A DNA stretch of 64,000 nt, from NCBI RefSeq assembly GCF_900106035.1, contig NZ_FNUC01000003.1, forward strand, positions 682,001 through 746,000, written 5' to 3'. Every line of letters starts with the position of its first letter. The stretch's first letter is position 1. The DNA is from Jiangella alba. GTDB lineage: Bacteria; Actinomycetota; Actinomycetes; Jiangellales; Jiangellaceae. The notes under the pieces were generated by a model. That model was not told where the DNA came from, did no database searches, and worked only from the letters and a program-made list of their open reading frames with translations. Shown in pieces: positions 1-7,773 of the stretch. Position numbers and translations under genes: made by a program.

Positions 1-614
1 ATGGACGTCCAGAGTGCGGCATCGTGGACGGTGGCGCCATGCGTGGAGCCGATGTCGGGCAGCGGGTGGGCGCGCGGCGGGACCGGGCCGGCGCCGTCCG
101 GGCGGACCGCGCTGACCAGGGAGGTCTCGAACTCGCCGGCGTGCCCGGGGACGTTGGCGGCGTCGCCCGCGAAGCGCCAGTAGTCGACGTGGGCGACGGC
201 GAGCCGGTGCCGGGTCGACGCGGCCGCCGCGGCCGCGTGGCAGACGCCGACGTTGCCGCCGTGCCCGTTGACCAGCACCACCCGGCGCCCGCCGCCCGCC
301 GCGATCGAGCGCAGCAGGTCGAGCAGCACCGCCAGCAGCGTCTCCGGGGTCAGCGACAGCGTGCCGCCGAACGGCAGGTGGTGGTCGGACGCGCCGAACT
401 GGAGGGTGGGCGCGAGGACGAGAGGGCGTGCGGCCCGCTCGGCGGCCAGCGTCGCGGCCCGCTCGGCCGCCGTCGCCGCCAGCAGCGCGTCGGTGCCGGT
501 GGCGAGGTGCCGGCCGTGCTGCTCGATGGCGCCGACCGGGAGGACGACGAGCGCCTCCGGCAGCACCTCGTTCAGCGTCTCGCGGGACACGTCGGCCCAG
601 TGGATGACGGTCAT
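1..614 (-). CDS. creatininase family protein (3' end beyond window)
   Basis: The gene reads leftwards off the window, leaving at least 204 residues; the family is usually about 240-260, so the C-terminus is missing. Creatininase-fold amidohydrolases use a di-metal centre to cleave cyclic amides or related C-N bonds. The family signatures are visible: VGAIEQHG (E31, H33), a downstream Asp (D42), the NGHGGN loop (H118) and GHAGEFETS (E161), which together supply the metal ligands. The ATG at 614 overlaps the TGA of the upstream oxidoreductase as ATGA, so the two are translationally coupled. The substrate is unknown. Its neighbours (Gfo/Idh oxidoreductase, RidA, secreted hydrolase) suggest degradation of a nitrogen-containing sugar-like compound, which is inference. 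Confidence 0.88.
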   Translation of the reverse strand, partial: MTVIHWADVSRETLNEVLPEALVVLPVGAIEQHGRHLATGTDALLAATAAERAATLAAERAARPLVLAPTLQFGASDHHLPFGGTLSLTPETLLAVLLDLLRSIAAGGGRRVVLVNGHGGNVGVCHAAAAAASTRHRLAVAHVDYWRFAGDAANVPGHAGEFETSLVSAVRPDGAGPVPPRAHPLPDIGSTHGATVHDAALWTS

Positions 615-1596
615 GCGGTGACTCCTTGCGTCGCGACCCGCTCGGCGAGGGCCAGTGCGGCGAGGCCGGCGGCGAGGTCGGGGTCCGGGCCGTCCGCGGC
701 GCCGCGGACGAGGGCGGCGAAGCGGGCCACCTGCAGGTCGAAGTCGCGGGTCGTCCGGTCGCCGGGGAACTCGACCGTCTCGGCGCCGTCTGCCGTGGCC
801 AGGCGCAGCGCGAACGTCGACCCGTCCAGGGTGGCCAGCCCGCGCGGCCCGAGGAAGGTCAGCTCGCACCGCGGCAGCGCGTCGGTCAGCCAGCCGAACT
901 CCACCAGCACCTGGTGGCCGCCGGGGTGCCGCAGCCGCGCGCCGGTGAGGTTCGGCGCCGGCAGGCCGGGGTCGGTGCGCAGCGACCACGCGTCGTCGAC
1001 GGTGAAGGCGCCGGGCCCGAGCAGGTGCGCCAGCCAGTCGAAGACGTGCGCGCCCTCGTGCACGACCGGCGTCCCGTGCCGCAGCGTGCGCCGCATCCGC
1101 TCCAGGTGCTCGGCGTCGCCGGCCACCCGGGGCTCGTCGTACACGTGCGCGCGCACCAGCAGCGGCCCGCCGAGCACGCCGTCGTCGATCCACGCCTTGA
1201 GCCGCGCGAGCGCGGGGTCGTGGCGGTAGGTGAGGCCGATCTGCAGCCGCCCGAGCTCGGCGCCGGTGAGCGCCGAGTACACCGCGGCGGCCGCCACCGA
1301 CGTCGCGACGGGCTTCTCGGCGAGGACGAACCGGCCGGCCCGCAGCGCGGCGATGGCCAGCTCCGGCGTCGCCCACGGCGGGGTCGCCAGCACGACACCG
1401 TCCGGCCCGGCTCCCAGCGCGTCGTCGAGGCTCGCCCCGACGAGCACGTCGGAGCCCACCAGCGGCGCGACCGCCTCGCGGTGCGCGGCCACCGGGTCGG
1501 CGACGGCGACCAGGCGGACGTCGGGGAGCGCAGCAGGGCGGGCAGGTGCGCGCCACGGCCGATGTCACCGAGGCCGACCAGCGCGACCGCGACCAT
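611..1596 (-). pseudogene. Gfo/Idh/MocA-family NAD(P)-dependent oxidoreductase, interrupted by a one-base frameshift
   Basis: The N-terminal Rossmann segment (MVAVALVGLGDIGRGAHLPA) starts at the ATG at 1596 after a GGGGGA ribosome site. About 24 codons later the frame breaks at the four-G run 1523-1526. Adding one base there restores a smooth join to the rest of the protein (from about 1520 to 611). That part contains the family EKP motif (LAEKPVATS) and the C-terminal alpha/beta domain. Restored length is about 328 residues, normal for the family. These enzymes oxidise or reduce sugars and inositols with NAD(P). It lies upstream of and overlaps the creatininase gene. Either the gene is inactivated or the base is a sequencing error; the intact remainder favours a recent event or an error. 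Confidence 0.8.
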
Positions 1597-1942
1597 CCCG
1601 TCCCCCAACTTTCGCAATATCGAAATTAGAAACGCGAATACGAAGATAAGGCAGCCAGCGCGCCTTGGCAAGGTCGGCCGCCCTGAAGATCCGGACGAAG
1701 CGGACATCCGAGTGACGGTGAGCCTTGCCAAGCGCATCGCCAGGCTTGCCAAGGCGGGTCGACGGCCCCCGGTCGCGGGGGACGGTTGCCCGCGGGCTGG
1801 GTGACACCTGCGCCAACTGTTGCCGCCCACGTCACCCGCCCCAGACAGTCCCAGCCCCAGCAAGGGCGATCGGGGCTGACGGTGCTGGTGTGGAGCCGCA
1901 GCCCAGCACGCGCATCGGGCTGCAATGGAATCGTCCATGCAG
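1597..1942. other. intergenic region upstream of the oxidoreductase, with three CTTGCCAAG-type motifs
   Basis: No gene is supported here. The right-hand part follows the 3' end of the IclR gene. Three copies of the nonamer CTTGCCAAG are present: inverted at 1664-1672, direct at 1724-1732 and direct at 1745-1753, the last two exactly 21 bp (two helical turns) apart. They lie upstream of the oxidoreductase promoter. A short GC hairpin is visible around 1764-1781. Confidence 0.45.
1611..1624. promoter_or_regulatory. candidate IclR operator 1 (TTCG-N6-CGAA)
   Basis: The sequence TTCGCAATATCGAA is an inverted repeat with 4-bp arms and a 6-bp AT-rich spacer, 14 bases upstream of the oxidoreductase start. 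It sits where the promoter should be. The same TTCG-N6-CGAA pattern recurs at 2834 and 3386, each time upstream of a gene of this locus, which is why it is proposed as the site of the local IclR regulator. Confidence 0.55.
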
Positions 1943-2755
1943 TCAGCGCAGGTCGTCGAAGCCCAGCTTCCGCGAGACCGTCTTGCCGATCTCGACGACA
2001 CCGGCGATGGCCTCTTTGCGGCGCTGGCCGGTGAGGTCGCGGGAGAACCCGGTGACGCCGACGGCGCCGGCCACCAGGCCGCCGGCGTCGAAGAACGGCG
2101 CGGCGACGCAGGCGATCTCGGCCTGCTCCTCCTCGTCCTCCAGCGCGTAGCCGCGTTTACGAACGCCGGCCAGCTCGGCGAGGAACGCCTCGCGCGTGGG
2201 CTCGGCGGCGCGCGGGCCGCGGCCCGGCGTGAGGTGGCCCAGCAGCGGCTCGAGGTCGCGCTCGGGCAGGTGGGCGGCGATGGCCTTGCCCAGTGCCGTG
2301 AGGTTGTACGGCGCCACCTTGCCGGGGTAGGTGTCGAACTGGATGAACCCGGGCGTGGCCGCCTTCGCGACGTAGACCACGGAGTCGCCGGTGAGCACGC
2401 CGATGTGCACCGGCATGCCGACGAGGTCGGCGAGGTCGCGCAGCTCGCGCTGCGCCACCGAGGAGAGGTCGACCTTGCGCACCAGCTGCGTGGCCAGGCC
2501 GTAGAGCCGCAGCGTCGGCCGCCAGAAGTGGCTGCGCCCGACCACCCGCCGCTGCGCGTAGCCGCGCTGCTCCAGCGTGTAGACGATGGAGGCGCACGTG
2601 GCCAGTGGGATGTTCGTGCGCTTGGCCAGCGCGGTGAGGGTCATGCCGTCCTCGGACTCGACCAGTGTCTCCAGTACGGTCAGTGCCCGCGCGACGGCCG
2701 GCGACGGTGCGCGGTCCTGGCCCGCCGTGCCCTCGTTGACGTCTTTGCCCGGCAT
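1943..2755 (-). CDS. IclR-family transcriptional regulator
   Basis: This is a DNA-binding regulator of about 270 residues with an N-terminal winged helix (roughly residues 18-75, including LTALAKRTNIPLATCASIVYTL). A C-terminal IclR effector-binding domain (about 90-265) contains typical elements such as NLTALGKAIAAHL. The ATG at 2755 is chosen over the in-frame ATG at 2770 because GGGAG lies seven bases before it. It is divergent from the RidA-like gene and shares a short promoter region with it. TTCG-N6-CGAA sites occur in that region and before two flanking genes. This suggests it controls the whole 1-7700 locus, including itself; the effector is unknown. Confidence 0.9.
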   Translation of the reverse strand: MPGKDVNEGTAGQDRAPSPAVARALTVLETLVESEDGMTLTALAKRTNIPLATCASIVYTLEQRGYAQRRVVGRSHFWRPTLRLYGLATQLVRKVDLSSVAQRELRDLADLVGMPVHIGVLTGDSVVYVAKAATPGFIQFDTYPGKVAPYNLTALGKAIAAHLPERDLEPLLGHLTPGRGPRAAEPTREAFLAELAGVRKRGYALEDEEEQAEIACVAAPFFDAGGLVAGAVGVTGFSRDLTGQRRKEAIAGVVEIGKTVSRKLGFDDLR

Positions 2756-2833
2756 TCGTGCTCCCTGCATCCGAGGCCCCGAGCCTACGGGATCTCACCT
2801 GTGTCACTCTATCTTCTGTTTGCCGTAGTCAAG

Positions 2834-2847
2834 TTCGATAGTCCGAA
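2834..2847. promoter_or_regulatory. candidate IclR operator 2 in the divergent iclR/ridA region
   Basis: TTCGATAGTCCGAA matches the TTCG-N6-CGAA pattern of sites 1611 and 3386. It lies between the divergent regulator and the RidA-like gene, just upstream of the AAGGAG ribosome site of the latter. This position would allow autoregulation and repression of the enzyme gene. Confidence 0.55.
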
Positions 2848-2858
2848 GGAGATGTCAC

Positions 2859-3323
2859 GTGACCAGCGACGACCGTCACGCGTCCGCGCCCGCCGTCCCG
2901 CCGCCGGCCGGTCCGCAGCGCCCGTCCATCGCCCGCGCCCGGCAGATCGGCGACCTGCTCGCCACGTCCGGCCAGACCGCGGTCGGCCCCGGCGGCGCGC
3001 TGATCGCGTCCGGCCGGCTCGGCGACCAGGTCGACCTCGAGACCGGACGGCAGTGCGCGTGGCAGTGCACGGCCAACGTGTTCGAGGCCGTCCGTGCCGA
3101 ACTCGGCAGCTTGGAGCGGGTGGCGGAGGTCGTCAAGCTGACGGTCTTCGTAGCCAGCGCGCCGGGCTTCATCGAGCAGCACCTCGTGGCCGACGCCGCC
3201 ACCGCCTACGTCCAGCACGTGCTCGGACCGGACGCCGGGATGCACGCGCGCTCGGCCATCGGCGTCGCCGAGCTGCCCACCGGCAGCCCGGTGGAGGTGG
3301 AGGCGCTGATCCGCGTGCGCTGA
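2859..3323 (+). CDS. RidA/YjgF/YER057c-family protein (enamine/imine deaminase-like)
   Basis: This 154-residue protein begins at a GTG eight bases after AAGGAG. RidA-family proteins are small trimeric cytoplasmic enzymes that hydrolyse reactive enamines and imines to ketones and ammonia, or act in related catabolic steps. The chorismate-mutase-like fold pattern is visible: TSGQTAVGPGG early, NVFEAVRAELGSLERVAEVVKLTVFVAS in the middle and SAIGVAELPTGSPVEVEAL at the end. The last segment resembles the usual R-x-A-V-x-V-x-x-L-P stretch, but the canonical catalytic Arg position reads S-A-I here. It may therefore belong to a non-deaminating Rid subfamily. The locus context suggests a role in amino- or imino-sugar breakdown. 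Confidence 0.85.
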   Translation: MTSDDRHASAPAVPPPAGPQRPSIARARQIGDLLATSGQTAVGPGGALIASGRLGDQVDLETGRQCAWQCTANVFEAVRAELGSLERVAEVVKLTVFVASAPGFIEQHLVADAATAYVQHVLGPDAGMHARSAIGVAELPTGSPVEVEALIRVR

Positions 3324-3385
3324 CCGCCGACCTCTTGTCGGGTTCATGGGTTCACCGCTATCGTCTCGGTTATTCAGAAGATAAC

Positions 3386-3399
3386 TTCGAAATATCGAA
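3386..3399. promoter_or_regulatory. candidate IclR operator 3 upstream of the secreted hydrolase
   Basis: TTCGAAATATCGAA (arms TTCGA/TCGAA) lies 24 bases before the GTG start of the hydrolase, in an AT-rich island. It is flanked by a second inverted repeat, TCAGAAG at 3374-3380 and CTTCTGA at 3407-3413. The core matches sites 1611 and 2834. Confidence 0.6.
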
Positions 3400-3422
3400 A
3401 AATCAACTTCTGAGGAGACGCC

Positions 3423-5924
3423 GTGGCGCCACACCTGACCCGAAGAACGGCACTGACCCTCGGCGGCGCGCTCGCCGGTGGGCTGATCGCGAATCCAGGT
3501 GCGGCCGCGGCCGCACCTGGATCGGTCCTCCGGACGGCGGCGGCAGCCGCCGCCGGCCCGCACGGCTCCGGCGAGCCGACCGCCGAGGAGGCGAAGACCT
3601 GGTGGACGCCGCAGCGTCAGGTCTGGACCCCGATCGGCTGGAAGGGACACCTCTTCCGGTTCGACCAGTTCTACAACGGCACGACTGTGTGCCAGCCGGC
3701 CATCGCGCTGCCGCCCAGCGGCGCGGCCACGCTGAAGCCGTACCTCGCTCAGTACCGCGGCATGGACTTCCAGGTCACGCCGGTCATGCCGCAGGGCGGC
3801 GGCTTCCCGCCGCTGGCCGAAGAGCCGTACTACCTGCACCGCTCCGACTTCGGCGTCGGCATCCAGGGCTGGCTTGAGGACGTCGAGACGCCGGTCCTGT
3901 GGACCGAGTGGCGCCGCCAGGAGGGCCTGGTGCTGCGTCAGTACGCGTTCGCTCACGTGCCGGGCGCACAGCCGATCGACGAGCCCGGCGGGCCGATCTA
4001 CGCGTGGCAGCGCTACGCGGTCGAGTGGGTCGACGCGCACGACAAGCCGGACACCTTCCAGTTCGCGCTGCGCCTGAGCCGGGTCTACCTGCAGCACCAC
4101 ATCGGGCCGCCGGAGCAGCAGGAGGCGTTCGTCACGATCCAGGCGACGCCGGCCGCCGCGCCGCTGGCCGGGCCGTTGCGCACGGACCGCATCTGGAACC
4201 CGGACGGCCGCCCGCTCACCGTCCGCGTCTACGACGAGACCGGCGCCGTCCGGATGGTCGTCGGGACGCCGGCCGGCGCCACCATCGCGCTGGTCGAGGC
4301 CGAGAACCAGCCCGGCGTCTACGACCTGCGCCTGGCCGTCCCCGCGGTGGAGGGCACGCACCTCGACGTGCTGCTGCCGATGCTGTCGCAGCCGGTCGCC
4401 GACGCCGACGCCGAGTGGGCGCTGGGCTGGGACGGCGCGCTGGCCGAGTGCGAGGAGTTCTGGTCGCCGCAGCCGGAGACGGCGTCGGTCATCTCGACCG
4501 GGGAGCACCAGGTCGACCAGTTCTTCCGGCGCAGCGTCCAGCTGGCCGAGATCATCGCCGAGAAGAGCCCGGACAGCGGGCAGTTCACGTTCCTCACCGG
4601 GTCGTTCGGCTACGACCTGCTGTGGAGCACGCCGACGTCGATGGTCAGCCACATGTTCCTCGACCTGCTCGGGCGGCACGAGGTAGTGGACCGGCACACC
4701 GACCTGTTCCGCGCGGTGCAGGGCGTGCGGCAGCCGCCGGGCGCGGCGTACCGCAACTTCAGCGCCGACGGGTTCTTCGCGACGCCGCTGTCGCTGCAGT
4801 CCTTCGACTGGCTCGGCGACCACGGCGCGATCCTGGAGGGCGCCGCCCGGCACGCGCTGCTCAGCCACGACGAGGCGTTCCTGGAGCGCTGGCTGGACCC
4901 GATCATCGCGGGCTGCGACTTCATCAAGCGGGCCTGCGAGTACACCGACCACGACGGCGTGCCCGGGCTGATGCCGGCGGCGGCGTCCAACGACACCGGC
5001 GTCGAGCAGCAGTCGATCTGGATCCAGGTGTGGAACTACAAGGCGCTGGCCAGCTCCGTCCGGCTGCTGCGCCGGATCGGGCACCCGCGGGCGGACGAGT
5101 TCGGCGCCGTCGCCGACCGGTTCCGGACGGCGTTCGGTGACGCGCTGCGGGCCGCCGCCGCGGAGGCGCCGACCTGGACCGACCCGGACGGCGAGGAGCA
5201 CCCCGTCCTGCCCACCAAGTTCTCCGGCCCGGCCAGCCCGTGGCCGTTCCTGGAGGCGTTCGACACCGGTGCCCTGACGGCGGTCTGGGCCGGACTGCTG
5301 CCCGCCGACGACCCGCTGATGCGCTCGTACGTCGAGTTCTTCCGGGTCGGCCCGAACACCCGCGTCTTCGACCCGCACCACCACACCGCCCTCGACCGCG
5401 TCGTCCTCGACCACGAGCAGAGCAGCGGCGAGCCCTGCTACAGCTGGAACCTGTTCCACACCTGGCAGCTCGGCGACCGCGACCGCTTCCTCGAGGGCAT
5501 GTACGGGCTGATCAGCGGCGCCGTCTCGCCGGACACCTACATCGCCAGCGAGCACCGCAATGCGATGTACGGGTCGCTGTTCGTGCAGCCGCTGATCACC
5601 TGGACCGCGCGGCACGCCGTCATCGACGACAGCCTGGTCGACGACGAGATCCACCTGCTGCGGCTGTGCCCGCTGGCGTGGGTCAGCGCGGACCACGAGA
5701 CCACGTTCGAGCGGATGCCGACGCTGCACGGCCCGGTGTCGCTGCGGTTCCGGCTGTCCGAGGACGGGAAGTCGCTCACCGTCGGCTACGACGGCGACTG
5801 GGCGGACCGCGGTCCGCGCCGGACGCTGCTGCACCCGCCGGCACTGCCCGGCCTGAAGTGGGTCCTGGTCAATCGGCAGCGCTACGCCGCCGATGACGTC
5901 ATCGTCCTCAAGCCCGGCCGATAG
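3423..5924 (+). CDS. Tat-exported (alpha/alpha)6-barrel glycoside hydrolase-like protein
   Basis: This 833-residue protein starts at a GTG after AGGAG. The N-terminus carries a twin-arginine signal (TRRTALTLGG, then a hydrophobic Ala/Gly run), so export of a folded protein is expected. A beta-rich N-terminal domain (to about 350) is followed by a helical region. That region has paired aromatic and acidic motifs (DLLWSTPTSMVSHMF, DHDGVPGLMPAA, IWIQVWNYKALASSVRLLRR, EPCYSWNLFHTWQLGD) typical of six-hairpin glycosidases. I cannot assign a CAZy family or substrate. It has its own putative IclR operator and is followed after nine bases by a VCBS-repeat protein, so the two are likely co-secreted. 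The signal-peptide region contains a 30-bp perfect DNA palindrome. Confidence 0.75.
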   Translation: MAPHLTRRTALTLGGALAGGLIANPGAAAAAPGSVLRTAAAAAAGPHGSGEPTAEEAKTWWTPQRQVWTPIGWKGHLFRFDQFYNGTTVCQPAIALPPSGAATLKPYLAQYRGMDFQVTPVMPQGGGFPPLAEEPYYLHRSDFGVGIQGWLEDVETPVLWTEWRRQEGLVLRQYAFAHVPGAQPIDEPGGPIYAWQRYAVEWVDAHDKPDTFQFALRLSRVYLQHHIGPPEQQEAFVTIQATPAAAPLAGPLRTDRIWNPDGRPLTVRVYDETGAVRMVVGTPAGATIALVEAENQPGVYDLRLAVPAVEGTHLDVLLPMLSQPVADADAEWALGWDGALAECEEFWSPQPETASVISTGEHQVDQFFRRSVQLAEIIAEKSPDSGQFTFLTGSFGYDLLWSTPTSMVSHMFLDLLGRHEVVDRHTDLFRAVQGVRQPPGAAYRNFSADGFFATPLSLQSFDWLGDHGAILEGAARHALLSHDEAFLERWLDPIIAGCDFIKRACEYTDHDGVPGLMPAAASNDTGVEQQSIWIQVWNYKALASSVRLLRRIGHPRADEFGAVADRFRTAFGDALRAAAAEAPTWTDPDGEEHPVLPTKFSGPASPWPFLEAFDTGALTAVWAGLLPADDPLMRSYVEFFRVGPNTRVFDPHHHTALDRVVLDHEQSSGEPCYSWNLFHTWQLGDRDRFLEGMYGLISGAVSPDTYIASEHRNAMYGSLFVQPLITWTARHAVIDDSLVDDEIHLLRLCPLAWVSADHETTFERMPTLHGPVSLRFRLSEDGKSLTVGYDGDWADRGPRRTLLHPPALPGLKWVLVNRQRYAADDVIVLKPGR
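3493..3522. repeat. 30-bp perfect palindrome inside the Tat signal-peptide coding region
   Basis: The 15-base arm ATCCAGGTGCGGCCG (3493-3507) is followed immediately by its exact reverse complement (3508-3522) with no loop. In the mRNA it could fold back on itself about 70 bases after the start codon. It encodes the Ala-rich part of the signal peptide and is unusual for coding DNA. Confidence 0.85.
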
Positions 5925-5933
5925 GAGCTCCCG

Positions 5934-7700
5934 ATGAGACGTTCCCTCCCGTTAGCCCTCGCCGCGGTCCTGGTCGCCGGCCTCGGCGCCGCCGCCGTGC
6001 CGTCGTCCGCCGCGCCCCGCCCGAAGCCGCACCGGGTGGTCGACCTCGACGTCGCGTGGAAGGCGCCGCTGCGCGCGCAGTCGTCGCGGACCTTCGCCGC
6101 CGCCGTCCCCGGTGACATCACCGGCGACGGCCTGGCCGACGCCGTCGTCCGCGACCCCGGCCCGGACAGCGGCAGCCTGCGCGTCTACGCCCACGACGGC
6201 AGCGCCGCCGGCACCAACCCGTGGCCGGCGTTCACCGTGACGTCCGGCGACTGGGACTTCGCCGACGTCCTGCAGCTCGCCGACGTCACCGGCGACGGGT
6301 TGCTCGACGTCGTCGCCCGCGACCCCGACACCGGCAACGGCACGCTCTGGATCTACCCGAACGACGGCTCCGGCGGCGACGACCCGTGGCCGACGCGGGT
6401 GTCGGCCGGGCGCAACTGGAACACCTACGACCAGATCCTGCTCGGCGACGTCACCGGCGACGGCCGGCCGGATCTGCTCACCCGCGAGCCCGGCGCCGCC
6501 GCGGGCACGCTGTGGCTGCACCCGCACAACGGCTCGGCCACCGGGAACCCGTGGACCCGCCCGCGGTACTGGGCCGGCACCGGCTGGAATCTCGCCAACG
6601 TCATGACCTCGGCCGACATCACCGGCGACGGCAACGCCGACATCCTGGTGCGCGACGGCGGGGGAGCGCTCTGGGTCTACCCGCACAACGGCAACACCAG
6701 CACCAACCCGTACACCTCGCGCTACGGAGCCGGCACCGGCTGGAACCTGGCGACGCTGCTGATCACCGCCGACGCGACCGGCGACGGGCGGCCGGACGTC
6801 GTCGCGCGCAACGCCGGCGGCGGACTGCTGGTGTACCCGCACAACGGCGCGGGCGCCGGGAGCAACCCGTACACCGTCGCCCCGTACTCCGCCGGGACCG
6901 GCTGGGACGCGTCCGACGCGCTGCTGGCCGGCGACGTCACCGGCGACGGACGCGACGACGTGCTCGGCCGGGCCAAGGCGGGCGAGCTGTGGGTGTATCC
7001 GACGGGCGCCGGCGAGCCGTGGTCCGAGCGGTTCGCGGCCGGTTCGACGTGGGCGTTCGAGAACGCGCTGCTGCTCGGCGACGTCAACGGGGACGGCCGG
7101 CCGGACCTGGTGGTGCGGGACCGCGCCGCGACCAACGGCACGCTGTGGATCTACCCGAACACCGGCGCGACGTCGTCGAACCCGTGGACGGCGCCGCGGT
7201 ACTTCGGCGGGACCGGCTGGAACACCGTCACCCAGTTGGCGCTGGGCGACCTCACCGGCGACGGCCACCCGGACATCCTGGCCCGCGACCGCCGCGGCGA
7301 GCTGTGGATCTATCCGCACAACGGCGGCTCGGCGGCGGCGAACCCGTGGACCGCGGGGCGGCACTGGGCCGGCAGCGGCTGGACCACCGCGACGACCCTG
7401 AAGCTGGCCGACGTCGACGGCGACGGCCGCCCCGACCTCGTCGACCACGAGCAGGACGGCACGCTGTGGGTCTACCCGACCAACGGCGGGGCGCCGATCC
7501 AGATCGGCGGCGACTGGTCGGTCGCGGACGTGCTCGCCACCGGCGACGTCACCGGTGACGGCCGTCCCGACCTCGTCAGCCGCGACGCCGCCGGCGATCT
7601 GTGGCTGCACCCGCACGACGGCTCGACGACGTCCGACCCGTGGACGACCCGCGAGCCCGCCGGCACCGGCTTCGACTGGGCCTCGGCGCTGCTGCTCTGA
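5934..7700 (+). CDS. secreted FG-GAP/VCBS-repeat protein
   Basis: A 588-residue protein with a classical signal peptide (MRRSLPLALAAVLVAGLGAAAV) and about ten tandem repeats, each centred on a Ca-binding loop of the type D-x-T-G-D-G-x-x-D. The loops run from GDITGDGLADAVV through GDVTGDGRPDLV, with repeated LWIYPHNG strands between them. Such repeats build a beta-propeller like that of integrin alpha subunits and often bind Ca2+ and polysaccharide. It follows the secreted hydrolase by nine bases with the ribosome site AGGAG, so it belongs to the same transcript. No catalytic motif is visible. A carbohydrate-binding or adhesive partner role is inference. Confidence 0.88.
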   Translation: MRRSLPLALAAVLVAGLGAAAVPSSAAPRPKPHRVVDLDVAWKAPLRAQSSRTFAAAVPGDITGDGLADAVVRDPGPDSGSLRVYAHDGSAAGTNPWPAFTVTSGDWDFADVLQLADVTGDGLLDVVARDPDTGNGTLWIYPNDGSGGDDPWPTRVSAGRNWNTYDQILLGDVTGDGRPDLLTREPGAAAGTLWLHPHNGSATGNPWTRPRYWAGTGWNLANVMTSADITGDGNADILVRDGGGALWVYPHNGNTSTNPYTSRYGAGTGWNLATLLITADATGDGRPDVVARNAGGGLLVYPHNGAGAGSNPYTVAPYSAGTGWDASDALLAGDVTGDGRDDVLGRAKAGELWVYPTGAGEPWSERFAAGSTWAFENALLLGDVNGDGRPDLVVRDRAATNGTLWIYPNTGATSSNPWTAPRYFGGTGWNTVTQLALGDLTGDGHPDILARDRRGELWIYPHNGGSAAANPWTAGRHWAGSGWTTATTLKLADVDGDGRPDLVDHEQDGTLWVYPTNGGAPIQIGGDWSVADVLATGDVTGDGRPDLVSRDAAGDLWLHPHDGSTTSDPWTTREPAGTGFDWASALLL

Positions 7701-7711
7701 CCCCGCACGAA

Positions 7712-7760
7712 CGACGGCCGGCCGGCGCCCTGCCTCGAGGAGGGCGCCGACCGGCCGTCG
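7712..7760. terminator. strong bidirectional hairpin terminator
   Basis: A 20-bp stem with one mismatch (arms 7712-7731 and 7741-7760, starting CGACGGCCGG and ending CCGGCCGTCG) encloses a 9-base loop. It lies between two convergent genes, 12 bases after one stop and 14 before the other, so it can serve both. There is no U-tract, as is common in actinomycetes. Confidence 0.85.
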
Positions 7761-7773
7761 GTGTCTGTGCCGG

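Noticed and set aside
1690-1804. Possible short peptide with an LAKRIARLAKAG-like helix in the intergenic region
   Set aside because: The similarity comes from the repeated CTTGCCAAG DNA motif; there is no start codon with a ribosome site and no downstream continuation.
2829-5834. Very long minus-strand open frame (about 1000 codons) opposite the secreted hydrolase
   Set aside because: It is an antisense shadow of a GC-rich gene: Arg/Val/Gly-rich, no domain and no ribosome site, while the plus strand has a Tat signal and clear fold motifs.
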